NCBI RefSeq assembly: GCF_020164785.1
Contig: NZ_JAIUGX010000016.1
Span: 1 to 64,000, forward strand
Reading direction: 5' to 3'
DNA length: 64,000 nt
From: Mesorhizobium sp. ES1-1
GTDB lineage: Bacteria; Pseudomonadota; Alphaproteobacteria; Rhizobiales; Rhizobiaceae
The position numbers and the translations under genes were made by a program. The notes below the pieces were generated by a model, which ran no database searches, was not told the DNA's origin, and worked only from the letters and a program-made list of their open reading frames with translations. Numbering within the stretch: position 1 is the first letter of the stretch; the number at the start of each line of letters is the position of its first letter. Positions 26,217 to 34,328 of this stretch are shown here, piece after piece.

Positions 26217-26415
26217 TTAGGCGCCCTCCGAGCGCAGCATTTCAACCGACAACGAGCCGGCCGGGAGCGGCCGCAGCAGCTCGGCCTCTGACTTCGTCAG
26301 GTTGAGCCAGGCGGCCCAATTCTCTGGCTGAAGAACCACGATGTGCCGGATGTGGACGGCGCGACATCCGGTCCTGGCTCAGTCGTCAGCATCGTGAAGG
26401 TCGGCAGCTTGTTGC
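26217..26415 (-). pseudogene. Remnant of a YedK/SRAP peptidase gene
   Basis: On the minus strand the segment LPTFTMLTTEPGPDVAPSTS G continues, after a one-base shift, as HIVVLQPENWAAWLNLTKSE AELLRPLPAGSLSVEMLRSE and a TAA at 26217-26219. This is the C-terminal third of an SOS-response-associated peptidase (SRAP/YedK), which crosslinks to abasic sites. The N-terminal two thirds with the catalytic Cys2 are missing. Upstream on the same strand no homologous sequence is visible. Confidence 0.6.
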
Positions 26416-26470
26416 CCGCGCTCCCTCTTTCGCCAAATTCTGCGATATCGCGGCCAAGATCGCGCCCCGG

Positions 26471-29104
26471 CTACCCCGCGGCCAGCCATTTGCGCGACCG
26501 CGCGAAGGTCTTGAAGGCGCTGGCCTCCATGGGACGCCCGAAGAAATAGCCCTGCAGGATGTCGCAGCCAAGCTCCTTCAGGATACGCGCATGCTCCATC
26601 GTCTCGACGCCCTCGGCGATGACTTCGATGCCGAGCGATTTGCCGATCTCGATGATCGACAACACCAGATGGCGCTGCGCGCTCGAACCGGTGATGGGTA
26701 TCACCAGTTGGCGGTCGATCTTCAGGCGGCGCGGCTGCAGCTTGAGCAAGGAGACGATCGAGGCATGGCCGGTGCCGAAATCGTCGATCTCGATGTCGAT
26801 GCCGAGCTCCTTGATATGCTCGATGTTCCAGGTGACCAGCTCGTCGTTCTCGTCGAGGAAGATGGACTCGACCAGCTCGAACGACACGGTTCCCTGCTTG
26901 ATGTCGAGCTTGCGCAGCCCTTCGATCAGGCTCTTGTCCTCCAGCCGCCTGGCCGAGACATTGACCGAAACGCGCGGGATCTTGAGATGGGCCTGGTTCC
27001 AGCGGCCGAAATTCTCCAGCGCCTGCTCGAGGATGGTGCGGTCGATCAGCGAGACGACGTTGAGCTCCTCGGCCACTTTGAGGAAGGCGTCGGGGGCAAG
27101 GACCCCGCGTCGCGGGTGGTTCCACCGCGACAGCGCCTCGACGCCGACGATCTCGAGCGTCCTGGCATCGAATTGCGGCTGGTAATAAGCGACGAATTCG
27201 TTGCGCTCCAGTCCGCCCAGGATCTCGTCGGCGACCTGCTTGGTGCGCACGATCTCGTTCTGCAGCTCTTCGTTGAAGAACTCGTAGCGGTTGCGGCCGC
27301 GGCCCTTCGCCCGGTAGAGGGCGAGATCGGCGTTGACGAGCAGCTGCTTGGTCTCGACGCCGCTGTTGGCGGCGATGCCGATGCTCACGCCGAAGCGGCA
27401 GGGATGGCCGCGATAGTCGAGGGGTTGGCGCATCTGTTCGATGATGCGGTCGGCGAGTGCCGCGAGCTCGTCGTCGTCAAGCCCATGGCTCATCACGACG
27501 AATTCGTCGCCGCCGATGCGCGCGACGAAATCGCCAGGGCCGGCATTGGCCTTGATGACCTCGGAGGCATGCACAAGCATGGCGTCGCCGGCGGCATGGC
27601 CGAGCGTGTCGTTGATCTGCTTGAAGCGGTCCAGGTCCAGGTGCAGCAGCGCGGTGGGCTGGTTCGGCCCGGTGTTTTCGGCGAGCAGTTCATCGAGATA
27701 GCGCCGGTTGGGCAGGCCGGTCAAGGAATCGTGCAGCGCTGCATACTCGATTTGCGCCTTGGCGACGTTCAGCTCGGCATTCTTCGATTCGGTCAATTGC
27801 CGCTCGCGCCTGAGGGTCTCGTTGAGGAGCACGTCGCTGGTCACGTCCCACTCGGCGCCGATCAGCTTCGGCGCGCCGTCGATATCCTGGAAGAAGCTGG
27901 CGCGCGCACGCACGTGGCGGACGGCGCCATCGGGACCGAGGAGGCGGTATTGCGAGGAATAGAGGCTCTTGTTGCCGGCGGCCCGATCGAAATCCCGCTG
28001 CGCCCGCGCCCTGTCCTCGGGATGGATTGCCCGCACCCAGTCATCATAGCCGCGCGGCTGGCCGTCGGCGGGTTTGCCGTAGATCTCGTTGACGCGGTCG
28101 TCCCATACCATTCGATCGGTGGCGAGGTCGTGCTCCCAGACGCCGATGCCGGAGGCTTCCAGCGCCAGCTCCAGGCGCCCGGAGAGGCGCCTCAGTTCGG
28201 CATAGTTCTTCTGCCTTTCTCCGAACAGGCGCCCGGCGACCATGATCGGCAGCACGACCAGGGCTCCGGCGAGCAACATCAGCGCCCGCAAGGTCCATTC
28301 GTTCTTCGGAGCCGCCGGCCAGCCGCCCTTGGGGATCGCCGAGATCTGCCAGGAGCCCGACGGCAGCTGCACATTGGCGGTAACCGGATGTCCGTCGATG
28401 ACATTCTGGCCGCCGAAGAAGCGTTCGCCGCCACCGCCCAGCGCATCCTTGCCGGTCAGCGCGACGTCGATGTTGAGCTCGGGATCGGTCAGCCCGCTGG
28501 CGGCGTAGAGCCGGTCGACATCGACCACCGCCGAGACGATGCCCCAGAAGCGGTCGCCGCCGCCCGCTTTCGGCACAAAGACCGGGATGCGGCCGATGAA
28601 GCCGAGCCCGCCCTGGGCAAGCTCGACCGGACCCGCGAAGACCAGCACGCGCTGGTCTCGCGCCTGTATCGCCGCCCTGCGCTGCGTCTCGTTCTTGCGA
28701 TAGTCGACCCCGAGGGCCTTCTCGTTCCCGTTCATCGGGTAAATCAGCGAGATGATGAGGTCGGGCGCGCCGGCAATGTCGCGCAATTGCGATTTCTGCT
28801 GGAACAAGTTGGCCGCGAGCGCGGCAAATCTTTCCTGACCCATGTCAGGCTCTGTGATGATGGTCGCCACCAGGCCCTGAACCAGACGCAGATTGCCCGC
28901 TATGTTGCCTTCGAGCTTGGCGCGGACGATGTTGACCTTGGCCAGCACATCGGCCCGCTCCAACTGGTCGGAGACGATCCGGTTCTGCCTGTCGGCAAGC
29001 AAGGCGCAGGCCAAAAGGACGACAAAAGCTATGGCCGCCGGCAAGTTGGCGGAAGAGAAAACGGCCTGTCTTACGCGACCTATGCTGAAACGCGTTGTGG
29101 CCAA
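26471..29104 (-). CDS. CHASE-PAS-GGDEF-EAL cyclic-di-GMP protein
   Basis: 877 residues, inner-membrane signalling protein. First membrane segment about 20-38, a periplasmic CHASE-type sensor (about 40-270), second membrane segment about 273-291, then PAS (about 305-425), GGDEF (intact, 531-535) and EAL (motif intact, 656-658; later DDFGTGHAS and QGYFFGRP). Both cyclase and phosphodiesterase motifs look functional; the RxxD inhibitory site before GGDEF reads GPGD, so feedback inhibition is probably absent. The start seems to be TTG 29104 with a weak ribosome site. Stand-alone gene. Confidence 0.93.
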   Translation of the reverse strand: MATTRFSIGRVRQAVFSSANLPAAIAFVVLLACALLADRQNRIVSDQLERADVLAKVNIVRAKLEGNIAGNLRLVQGLVATIITEPDMGQERFAALAANLFQQKSQLRDIAGAPDLIISLIYPMNGNEKALGVDYRKNETQRRAAIQARDQRVLVFAGPVELAQGGLGFIGRIPVFVPKAGGGDRFWGIVSAVVDVDRLYAASGLTDPELNIDVALTGKDALGGGGERFFGGQNVIDGHPVTANVQLPSGSWQISAIPKGGWPAAPKNEWTLRALMLLAGALVVLPIMVAGRLFGERQKNYAELRRLSGRLELALEASGIGVWEHDLATDRMVWDDRVNEIYGKPADGQPRGYDDWVRAIHPEDRARAQRDFDRAAGNKSLYSSQYRLLGPDGAVRHVRARASFFQDIDGAPKLIGAEWDVTSDVLLNETLRRERQLTESKNAELNVAKAQIEYAALHDSLTGLPNRRYLDELLAENTGPNQPTALLHLDLDRFKQINDTLGHAAGDAMLVHASEVIKANAGPGDFVARIGGDEFVVMSHGLDDDELAALADRIIEQMRQPLDYRGHPCRFGVSIGIAANSGVETKQLLVNADLALYRAKGRGRNRYEFFNEELQNEIVRTKQVADEILGGLERNEFVAYYQPQFDARTLEIVGVEALSRWNHPRRGVLAPDAFLKVAEELNVVSLIDRTILEQALENFGRWNQAHLKIPRVSVNVSARRLEDKSLIEGLRKLDIKQGTVSFELVESIFLDENDELVTWNIEHIKELGIDIEIDDFGTGHASIVSLLKLQPRRLKIDRQLVIPITGSSAQRHLVLSIIEIGKSLGIEVIAEGVETMEHARILKELGCDILQGYFFGRPMEASAFKTFARSRKWLAAG

Positions 29105-29184
29105 TTTGACCCGAATACCTTTCTGGACAACAGCCTGTCTGTCGACACTAGTACCAAACGTTTAAATTTGCCCTTCCAATATGG

Positions 29185-30078
29185 CTAGAGCTGCGCCTGC
29201 GCGAAGATGCGCGTCGCCCAGTCGAGGAAGACGCGCAAGCGGGGCGAGAGCTGGCGGTTCTGCGGGTAGAGCGCCGACAGCGGCGTCGGCGAGGGCGGGT
29301 AGCCGGCGAGCACTTCGACCAGCGTGCCGTCGGCAAGGTCTTTCTCGAAGCGGTAGCGCGGCGCCTGGATGAGGCCAAGGCCAAGCCGCGCCAGATCGGC
29401 CGCTGTATCGGAATTGTTGGCGGCGACGCGGCCGGGTAGCCGGACCTGGCGGATCCTGCCCTCGACGGTGAATTCGAATGGCAAGGTCTCGCCGGAGCGT
29501 GACGAGACGAACCCAACCGCCTGGTGACCTTCGAGCGCGTCGGGAGAGGCGGGCACGCCGTGGCGTTCGAGATAGGCGGGGCTGGCGCAGGTCATCTCGC
29601 GGATCATGGCGAGCCGCCGCATGATCATGCCGCTATCGGCCGGTTCGCCGACACGGATCACGCAGTCGACGCCTTCGCGCACGAGATCCACCAGGCGGTC
29701 GCCCTGGCCGATCTGCAGATCGATGCGGGGGTAGCGAGCCAGGAACTCCGGCAGGCGCGGCAACAGGAAGGTGCGGGTGAGCAGTGTGGAGGCGTCGATG
29801 CGCAGCAGGCCGAAGGGCTCGGCATCGCGGAAGGCAGCCTCGGCATCCTCGATCTCGGCCAGGATCGACAGGCAGCGCCGATAATAGGCCTCGCCGTCCT
29901 GCGTGGGGTTTACCTGGCGCGTGGTGCGCTCCAGCAGCCGCGCGCCGAGGAATTCCTCGAGCCTCCGGATGGCCTCCGTCGCGGTGGAACGCGGCAGGCC
30001 GAGATCGGCGGCGGCCGCAGTGAAACTGCGCCGCTCCAGCACGCGAACGAAAAGCCGCATCGTATCCAGGCGATCCAT
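29185..30078 (-). CDS. LysR-family regulator of the SDR operon
   Basis: 297 residues. Winged helix: MRLFVRVLERRSFTAAAADL, STATEAIRRLEEFLGARLLE RTTRQV; effector domain from about residue 90. It belongs to the common LysR group with VRVLERRSF. Divergent from the SDR-SDR-tautomerase operon with about 100 bases between, the classic arrangement for a LysR protein and its target. I start at ATG 30078, although an ATG 15 bases upstream is possible. Confidence 0.92.
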   Translation of the reverse strand: MDRLDTMRLFVRVLERRSFTAAAADLGLPRSTATEAIRRLEEFLGARLLERTTRQVNPTQDGEAYYRRCLSILAEIEDAEAAFRDAEPFGLLRIDASTLLTRTFLLPRLPEFLARYPRIDLQIGQGDRLVDLVREGVDCVIRVGEPADSGMIMRRLAMIREMTCASPAYLERHGVPASPDALEGHQAVGFVSSRSGETLPFEFTVEGRIRQVRLPGRVAANNSDTAADLARLGLGLIQAPRYRFEKDLADGTLVEVLAGYPPSPTPLSALYPQNRQLSPRLRVFLDWATRIFAQAQL

Positions 30079-30179
30079 GGCTATTGTTCGCATTATCCGA
30101 ATAGTGATGTCAACGAACGCCCGATTATCCGGAAAATAACTCGGCCTATATCCGTCTCACCAAACACGGAGAGACTTCC
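30079..30179. promoter_or_regulatory. Divergent promoter region, probable LysR operator
   Basis: The gap between the LysR gene and the SDR operon is AT-richer than its surroundings. It contains the octamer attatccg twice, at about 30093 and 30124, 31 bases apart (three helical turns), the second followed by gaaaataac. Direct repeats at that spacing are plausible regulator half-sites; binding is inferred. Confidence 0.4.
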
Positions 30180-30920
30180 ATGATCACTCAGCATCCAAGA
30201 ACGGCAATCGTGACCGGCGCCTCCAAGGGCATCGGGGCCGCGATCGCGCGGCGGCTCGCCGGCGACGGCGTCGCCATCATCATCAATTATGCGCGGGGCC
30301 GGGCCGAGGCCGAAGAGGTTGCAAGGGCAATCGAGGCGGACGGCGGCAAGGCGATCGCCGTGCAGGCCGATATCGCCGATCCCAAAGGCATTGCAGCATT
30401 GTTCGATGCCGGCGAGACGGCGTTCGGCGGCATCGACATACTGGTCAACAATGCCGGCATCATGAAGCTGTCGCCGATCGCCCAGACCGATGACGCCTCG
30501 TTCGATACGCAGGTCGCTACCAATCTCGGCGGCGTGTTCCGCGGCATGCGGGAAGGCGCGCGACGGCTTCGCGACGGCGGCCGCATCGTCAATTTCTCCT
30601 CGAGCGTCGTCGGCCTCTACCAGCCGGGCTACGGCGTCTATGCCGCCACCAAGGCAGCCGTCGAGGCGATGACGCATATTCTGGCCAAGGAGCTTGGCCA
30701 GCGCCGCATCACCGTCAACGCGGTGGCGCCCGGCCCGGTCGAGACCGCGCTGTTCATGGACGGCAAGAGCGAGGCGCAGATCGAGGCCATCGGGAAGATG
30801 ATCCCGCTCGGCCGGCTCGGGCAGCCCGCCGACATTGCCGGCATCGTCTCCTTCCTCGCCGGGCCGGACAGCTTCTGGGTCAACGGCCAGGTCATCCGCG
30901 CCAATGGCGGCGTCGTGTGA
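30180..30920 (+). CDS. SDR oxidoreductase, classical
   Basis: 246-residue classical short-chain dehydrogenase. Cofactor loop TGASKGIG, NNAG motif, serine in FSSSVV, and catalytic YAATK (Y-x-x-x-K) are all intact. Dinucleotide strand residue pattern (NYARGR) suggests NADP preference. FabG-like fold, substrate unknown. First gene of a likely three-gene operon with the next SDR (11 bases apart) and a tautomerase; divergent from a LysR regulator. Confidence 0.93.
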   Translation: MITQHPRTAIVTGASKGIGAAIARRLAGDGVAIIINYARGRAEAEEVARAIEADGGKAIAVQADIADPKGIAALFDAGETAFGGIDILVNNAGIMKLSPIAQTDDASFDTQVATNLGGVFRGMREGARRLRDGGRIVNFSSSVVGLYQPGYGVYAATKAAVEAMTHILAKELGQRRITVNAVAPGPVETALFMDGKSEAQIEAIGKMIPLGRLGQPADIAGIVSFLAGPDSFWVNGQVIRANGGVV

Positions 30921-30930
30921 GGAGGTCACC

Positions 30931-31821
30931 ATGCAAAAAACAATCCTGATCACGGGTGCTTCCTGCGGCTTCGGCGCGATGACGGCGCGGGCGCTGGCAA
31001 GGTCCGGCCACACCGTCTATGCCTCGATGCGCGACCCCTCGGCGCGCGGCGCGGCGGTGGCCGAGATGGAAAAACTGGCGCGCGACGAAGACCTAGCGCT
31101 CATTCCCATCGCGCTCGATGTCACCTCCGACAGTTCGGCCGAGGCCGCGATCGAGCGGATCATCGGCGAGGCTGGCCGGCTCGACGTGCTCGTCCACAAT
31201 GCCGGGCACATGGGGTTCGGACCGGCCGAGGCCTTTACGCCCGAACAGCTGGCGCAACTCTACGATGTCAACGTCGTCGGCACGCAGCGGGTCAACCGCG
31301 CAGCCTTGCCGCATATGCGCCCGCTCGGCCGGGCGCAGATGATCTGGGTCGGCTCGAGCAGCACGCGCGGCGGCACGCCGCCATTCCTGGCGCCCTATTT
31401 CGCCGCCAAGGCCGGCATGGACGCGCTGGCGCAGAGCTATGCGCTTGAACTTGCGCGCTTCGGCATCGAGACGACAATCGTGGTGCCTGGCGCCTTCACC
31501 AAGGGCACGGAGCATTTCACTCACGCGGCGGCGCCGGCCGATGGCGAGCGCGCCGCGCTCTATTGGTCCGGTACCTATGCAGGGGTCGACCAGCAGGCGC
31601 TGAAGGGGCTGGCCTCGCTCGAGCCGGTGGACGCCGATCCGGAGACGGTCGCACGCGCCATCGTCGACCTCGTGGCCATGCCGCATGGCAGCCGTCCGCT
31701 GCGCATCCATATCGATCCCTCCGACGATGGCGCGGCCATCGTCAACGGCGTTGCCGACCGCGTGCGCGCGCAACTCATGGAACGGATCGGCCTTGCCGAC
31801 CTGCTCCACGTCAAAATCTGA
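30931..31821 (+). CDS. SDR oxidoreductase
   Basis: 296 residues. Cofactor loop TGASCGFG, HNAG, serine in VGSSST, and YFAAK as the catalytic pair. The C-terminal extension (about 45 residues beyond the core) is typical of SDRs acting on larger or ketone substrates. A ggaggtcacc ribosome site marks ATG 30931. Second gene of the LysR-linked operon; both SDRs could act on the same compound in sequence, which is inference. Confidence 0.92.
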   Translation: MQKTILITGASCGFGAMTARALARSGHTVYASMRDPSARGAAVAEMEKLARDEDLALIPIALDVTSDSSAEAAIERIIGEAGRLDVLVHNAGHMGFGPAEAFTPEQLAQLYDVNVVGTQRVNRAALPHMRPLGRAQMIWVGSSSTRGGTPPFLAPYFAAKAGMDALAQSYALELARFGIETTIVVPGAFTKGTEHFTHAAAPADGERAALYWSGTYAGVDQQALKGLASLEPVDADPETVARAIVDLVAMPHGSRPLRIHIDPSDDGAAIVNGVADRVRAQLMERIGLADLLHVKI

Positions 31822-31849
31822 AACCCCACTGAAGAGAAGGAACAAGACC

Positions 31850-32062
31850 ATGCCATTCGCCAACATAAAAGTGCCGCAGGCCGCGCTCTCCAAGGCGCAG
31901 AAGGCAGACCTCATCCACCGCACCACAGCCATGTTCGTCGACTTTTTCGGCGAGGGCGTGCGACCCACCACCATGGTGCTGGTGGAAGAAATCGCCGATG
32001 GCGGCTACGGCCGCGCCGACGAGGTGTTCGTGATCCCGGAAGCCTATCGCGCCAGGGAGTAA
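31850..32062 (+). CDS. 4-oxalocrotonate tautomerase-family protein
   Basis: 70 residues. MPFANIKVPQAALSKAQKAD has the hallmark Pro2 (Pro1 after Met removal), the catalytic base of tautomerases. The length is that of a short 4-OT subunit. Third gene of the operon, 28 bases after the second SDR. A keto-enol isomerase next to two dehydrogenases suggests catabolism of a ring-derived or keto compound. Confidence 0.87.
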   Translation: MPFANIKVPQAALSKAQKADLIHRTTAMFVDFFGEGVRPTTMVLVEEIADGGYGRADEVFVIPEAYRARE

Positions 32063-32211
32063 TACCAGCCGGAGCACCGAAGCGCTCGCGTGCCGTCATG
32101 GGCGCGCGAGCGCTCGCGCCTCTGGGTGGGGGCGGCGCAGCCTTGAGTGCCGCCATTGACGGCACAGCTCATCCGGCCGATAGGTCCGCGCGAACAGCCC
32201 GAGACTGCACA

Positions 32212-33357
32212 ATGCCCGACCTCAAAGAAGCAACCGCCACCGCCGATGCCGCCTGGCAGAACGATGTCCGCCAGGGCGTGCGCCATGTGCGCGATCTCGA
32301 GCGCCTGCCGCTGTCGCCGGCCGAGCGGGCGGCGGCTCAGGCCGCTGCCGCCAACCACAAGGTGCGGGCGCCCAAGGCTTACCTCGACCTGATCGACTGG
32401 AACGACCCGGCCGACCCGATCCGCGCGCAGGTGATCCCGTCGCCCGGCGAACTCAAGCAGGCGGAAGGCGAGCTCGACGATCCCATCGCCGACCACGCGT
32501 TCAGCCCGGTGCCGCGCCTGACGCATCGCCATGCCGATCGTGTGCTTCTGTTCCCGACCTATCAATGCGCCGTCTATTGCCGCTTCTGCTTCCGCAAGGA
32601 ATCGCTGACTTCGATCGCCCGCGGCTACACGCGCGAGGCGCTGGAGCCGGCGCTGGCCTATATTTCGGCTCATCCGGAAATCCGCGAGGTGATCCTGACC
32701 GGCGGCGATCCGCTGTCGCTGCCCGACAAGGCGCTGGCCGAAATCGCCGGGCGCATCGAGGCGATCGCGCATGTGCGGCTGCTGCGAATCCACACCCGCG
32801 TGCCGGTGGCGCTGCCGTCGCGCATCACGCCTGGGCTGGTGGCCGCACTGCAAGGGCGGCTGATGGTCACCGTCGTCACGCATTTCAACCACGCGCGCGA
32901 GATCACCGACGCCACCGAAGCGGCCTGCCGGACGTTGCGGCTGGCGGGGTTCGTGCTGCTCAACCAGAGCGTTCTGCTCAAAGGCGTCAACGACAGCGTC
33001 GAGGTGCTGGAAGAGCTCTGCCGCGAGCTGATGTATCGCCTGGGCGTTAAACCCTATTACCTGCACCATGGCGATCTGGCGCGCGGCATGGCGCACCGCC
33101 GCACGACGATTGCCGAAGGCCAGGCGCTGGTGGAAGCGCTGCGCGCCCGCCTGTCGGGCATCTGCAATCCTGTCTATGTGCTCGACCTCCCGGAAGGCGG
33201 CGGCAAGGTGCCGATCGGGCCGTGTCATGTCGAGGTGCGGGACGGGCAGCGCTGGCGGCTGCGCGGGCTGGATGGGAAGGCGCGGGATTATGCGGAGGTG
33301 GTCGGCGAGGGGGAGGGCGCGGCCGTGAGCCGTAGCGACGCAAGTGGCGCAAGTTAG
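32212..33357 (+). CDS. Lysine 2,3-aminomutase-like radical SAM/PLP enzyme
   Basis: 381 residues. The radical-SAM cluster motif CAVYCRFCF (C119, C123, C126), the PLP lysine in GGGKVP (K332), and acidic residues D288 (HHGDLARG) and D325 (LDLPEGG), at the places that bind the side-chain amine of lysine in aminomutase, are all present. It could make beta-lysine or, like EpmB, a beta-lysine for modifying EF-P. No epmA or efp is nearby; instead a Pls-type NRPS and its PPTase lie within 6 kb, on the opposite strand. I start at ATG 32212. Confidence 0.9.
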   Translation: MPDLKEATATADAAWQNDVRQGVRHVRDLERLPLSPAERAAAQAAAANHKVRAPKAYLDLIDWNDPADPIRAQVIPSPGELKQAEGELDDPIADHAFSPVPRLTHRHADRVLLFPTYQCAVYCRFCFRKESLTSIARGYTREALEPALAYISAHPEIREVILTGGDPLSLPDKALAEIAGRIEAIAHVRLLRIHTRVPVALPSRITPGLVAALQGRLMVTVVTHFNHAREITDATEAACRTLRLAGFVLLNQSVLLKGVNDSVEVLEELCRELMYRLGVKPYYLHHGDLARGMAHRRTTIAEGQALVEALRARLSGICNPVYVLDLPEGGGKVPIGPCHVEVRDGQRWRLRGLDGKARDYAEVVGEGEGAAVSRSDASGAS

Positions 33358-33360
33358 CGC

Positions 33361-33530
33361 TGCCCCTCACCTGCCTGCCGGCATCCTCTCCCCGTATAGG
33401 ACGGGGAGAGGGGCGCTGTCATCGGCGATTTCGCCAATCTCCAAGGTTGCGGAAAGATCGTCAGCGTTGCGGCCAGCCCTCTCTCCCCGTCCTATACGGG
33501 GAGAGATGTCCGGCAGGACAGTGAGGGGCA
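33361..33530. repeat. Palindromic intergenic element (atacggggagagg type)
   Basis: Left arm about 33361-33411 (tgcccctcacctgcctgccgg, ctctccccgtataggacgg) and right arm about 33481-33530 (ccgtcctatacggggagag, ccggcaggacagtgagggg) are inverted. It separates the convergent aminomutase and PPTase genes. Same type as 14257-14429. Confidence 0.8.
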
Positions 33531-33586
33531 GCGCCGACGCGGGAGATTGGTGCGTTGCATCAGCGCGGGGCGATAATTGGTCGAGC

Positions 33587-34246
33587 CTAAACCTCAACTC
33601 CGCCGACAAACGCCAGGACGACGATGCGCGGAGCGGTGCAGTAGACAAGGCTGAGCTTGCGGCCGATCCTTGTCGTGGCGCGGCGCGCGTCGAGGTCAAC
33701 GGCGATATCCTCGTAGCCCAGCACCTGTCGGTCGAGCGGATAGACCGCCTTGTAGACAGCCTCCTTGGCGACGAAGAGGAGGCGGCCGGCGAGATGGAGA
33801 TCACTTCTGTCCATGCGGTCCGCGGACGTTGCGACGAGCGCGAAAATATCATCGGGCAAAGGCAGCGCCGGCTCGACGTCGATGCCCAGCGATATGATGT
33901 CTCCGACTTCGGCAAGTGCCGCCACTGCCATGTCGTCGTCATGGGCGAGCGAGCCGGTCATCCCGTCGGGCCAGACCGGCGCTCCCGACGGCGCGCGGGG
34001 GATCGGGTCGTGGATGCCGATATCCGCCAGCAGCCGGTGCGCGATCCACCGCGCGGCGCCGCTGGCTCGCCGCATGGCCGGCTGGCGGGCAGGGAGGGAG
34101 CGCGCCTCCTCCGGCAGCAGATGGGTCTCGTCACCGTCGCGTATCAGCCGGCATCCCGTGCGCACCCCATGTGGGGCGATGGCGGCCAGCGCCCGCGCCA
34201 GCGACATTTCCTCGGGCAAAACGGCCAGCGAAGTGATTGCCGTCAT
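33587..34246 (-). CDS. 4'-phosphopantetheinyl transferase (EntD/Sfp-like)
   Basis: 219 residues. Motifs of the superfamily: SLAHDDDMAVAALAE, LGIDVEP (metal aspartate and glutamate) and LLFVAKEAVYKAVYPL (conserved Lys-Glu-x-x-x-Lys). It loads the phosphopantetheine arm onto carrier proteins. It ends 82 bases... in effect directly downstream of the NRPS gene on the same strand, so NRPS and PPTase are likely one transcript and the PPTase probably activates that carrier domain. The ATG at 34246 has gggag upstream; ATG 34288 is possible. Confidence 0.9.
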   Translation of the reverse strand: MTAITSLAVLPEEMSLARALAAIAPHGVRTGCRLIRDGDETHLLPEEARSLPARQPAMRRASGAARWIAHRLLADIGIHDPIPRAPSGAPVWPDGMTGSLAHDDDMAVAALAEVGDIISLGIDVEPALPLPDDIFALVATSADRMDRSDLHLAGRLLFVAKEAVYKAVYPLDRQVLGYEDIAVDLDARRATTRIGRKLSLVYCTAPRIVVLAFVGGVEV

Positions 34247-34328
34247 GGTTCGGCTCCCGACGCCGGGCGGGACAAGATCGGCAATCATCTCTTCGCTCTC
34301 GTCCGGTCTTGATCGAGGGTCAATGGCG

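Noticed and set aside
26591-29188. 865-codon open frame opposite the GGDEF-EAL gene
   Set aside because: High-GC antisense shadow; the minus-strand protein has intact, ordered domains, the plus-strand product has none.
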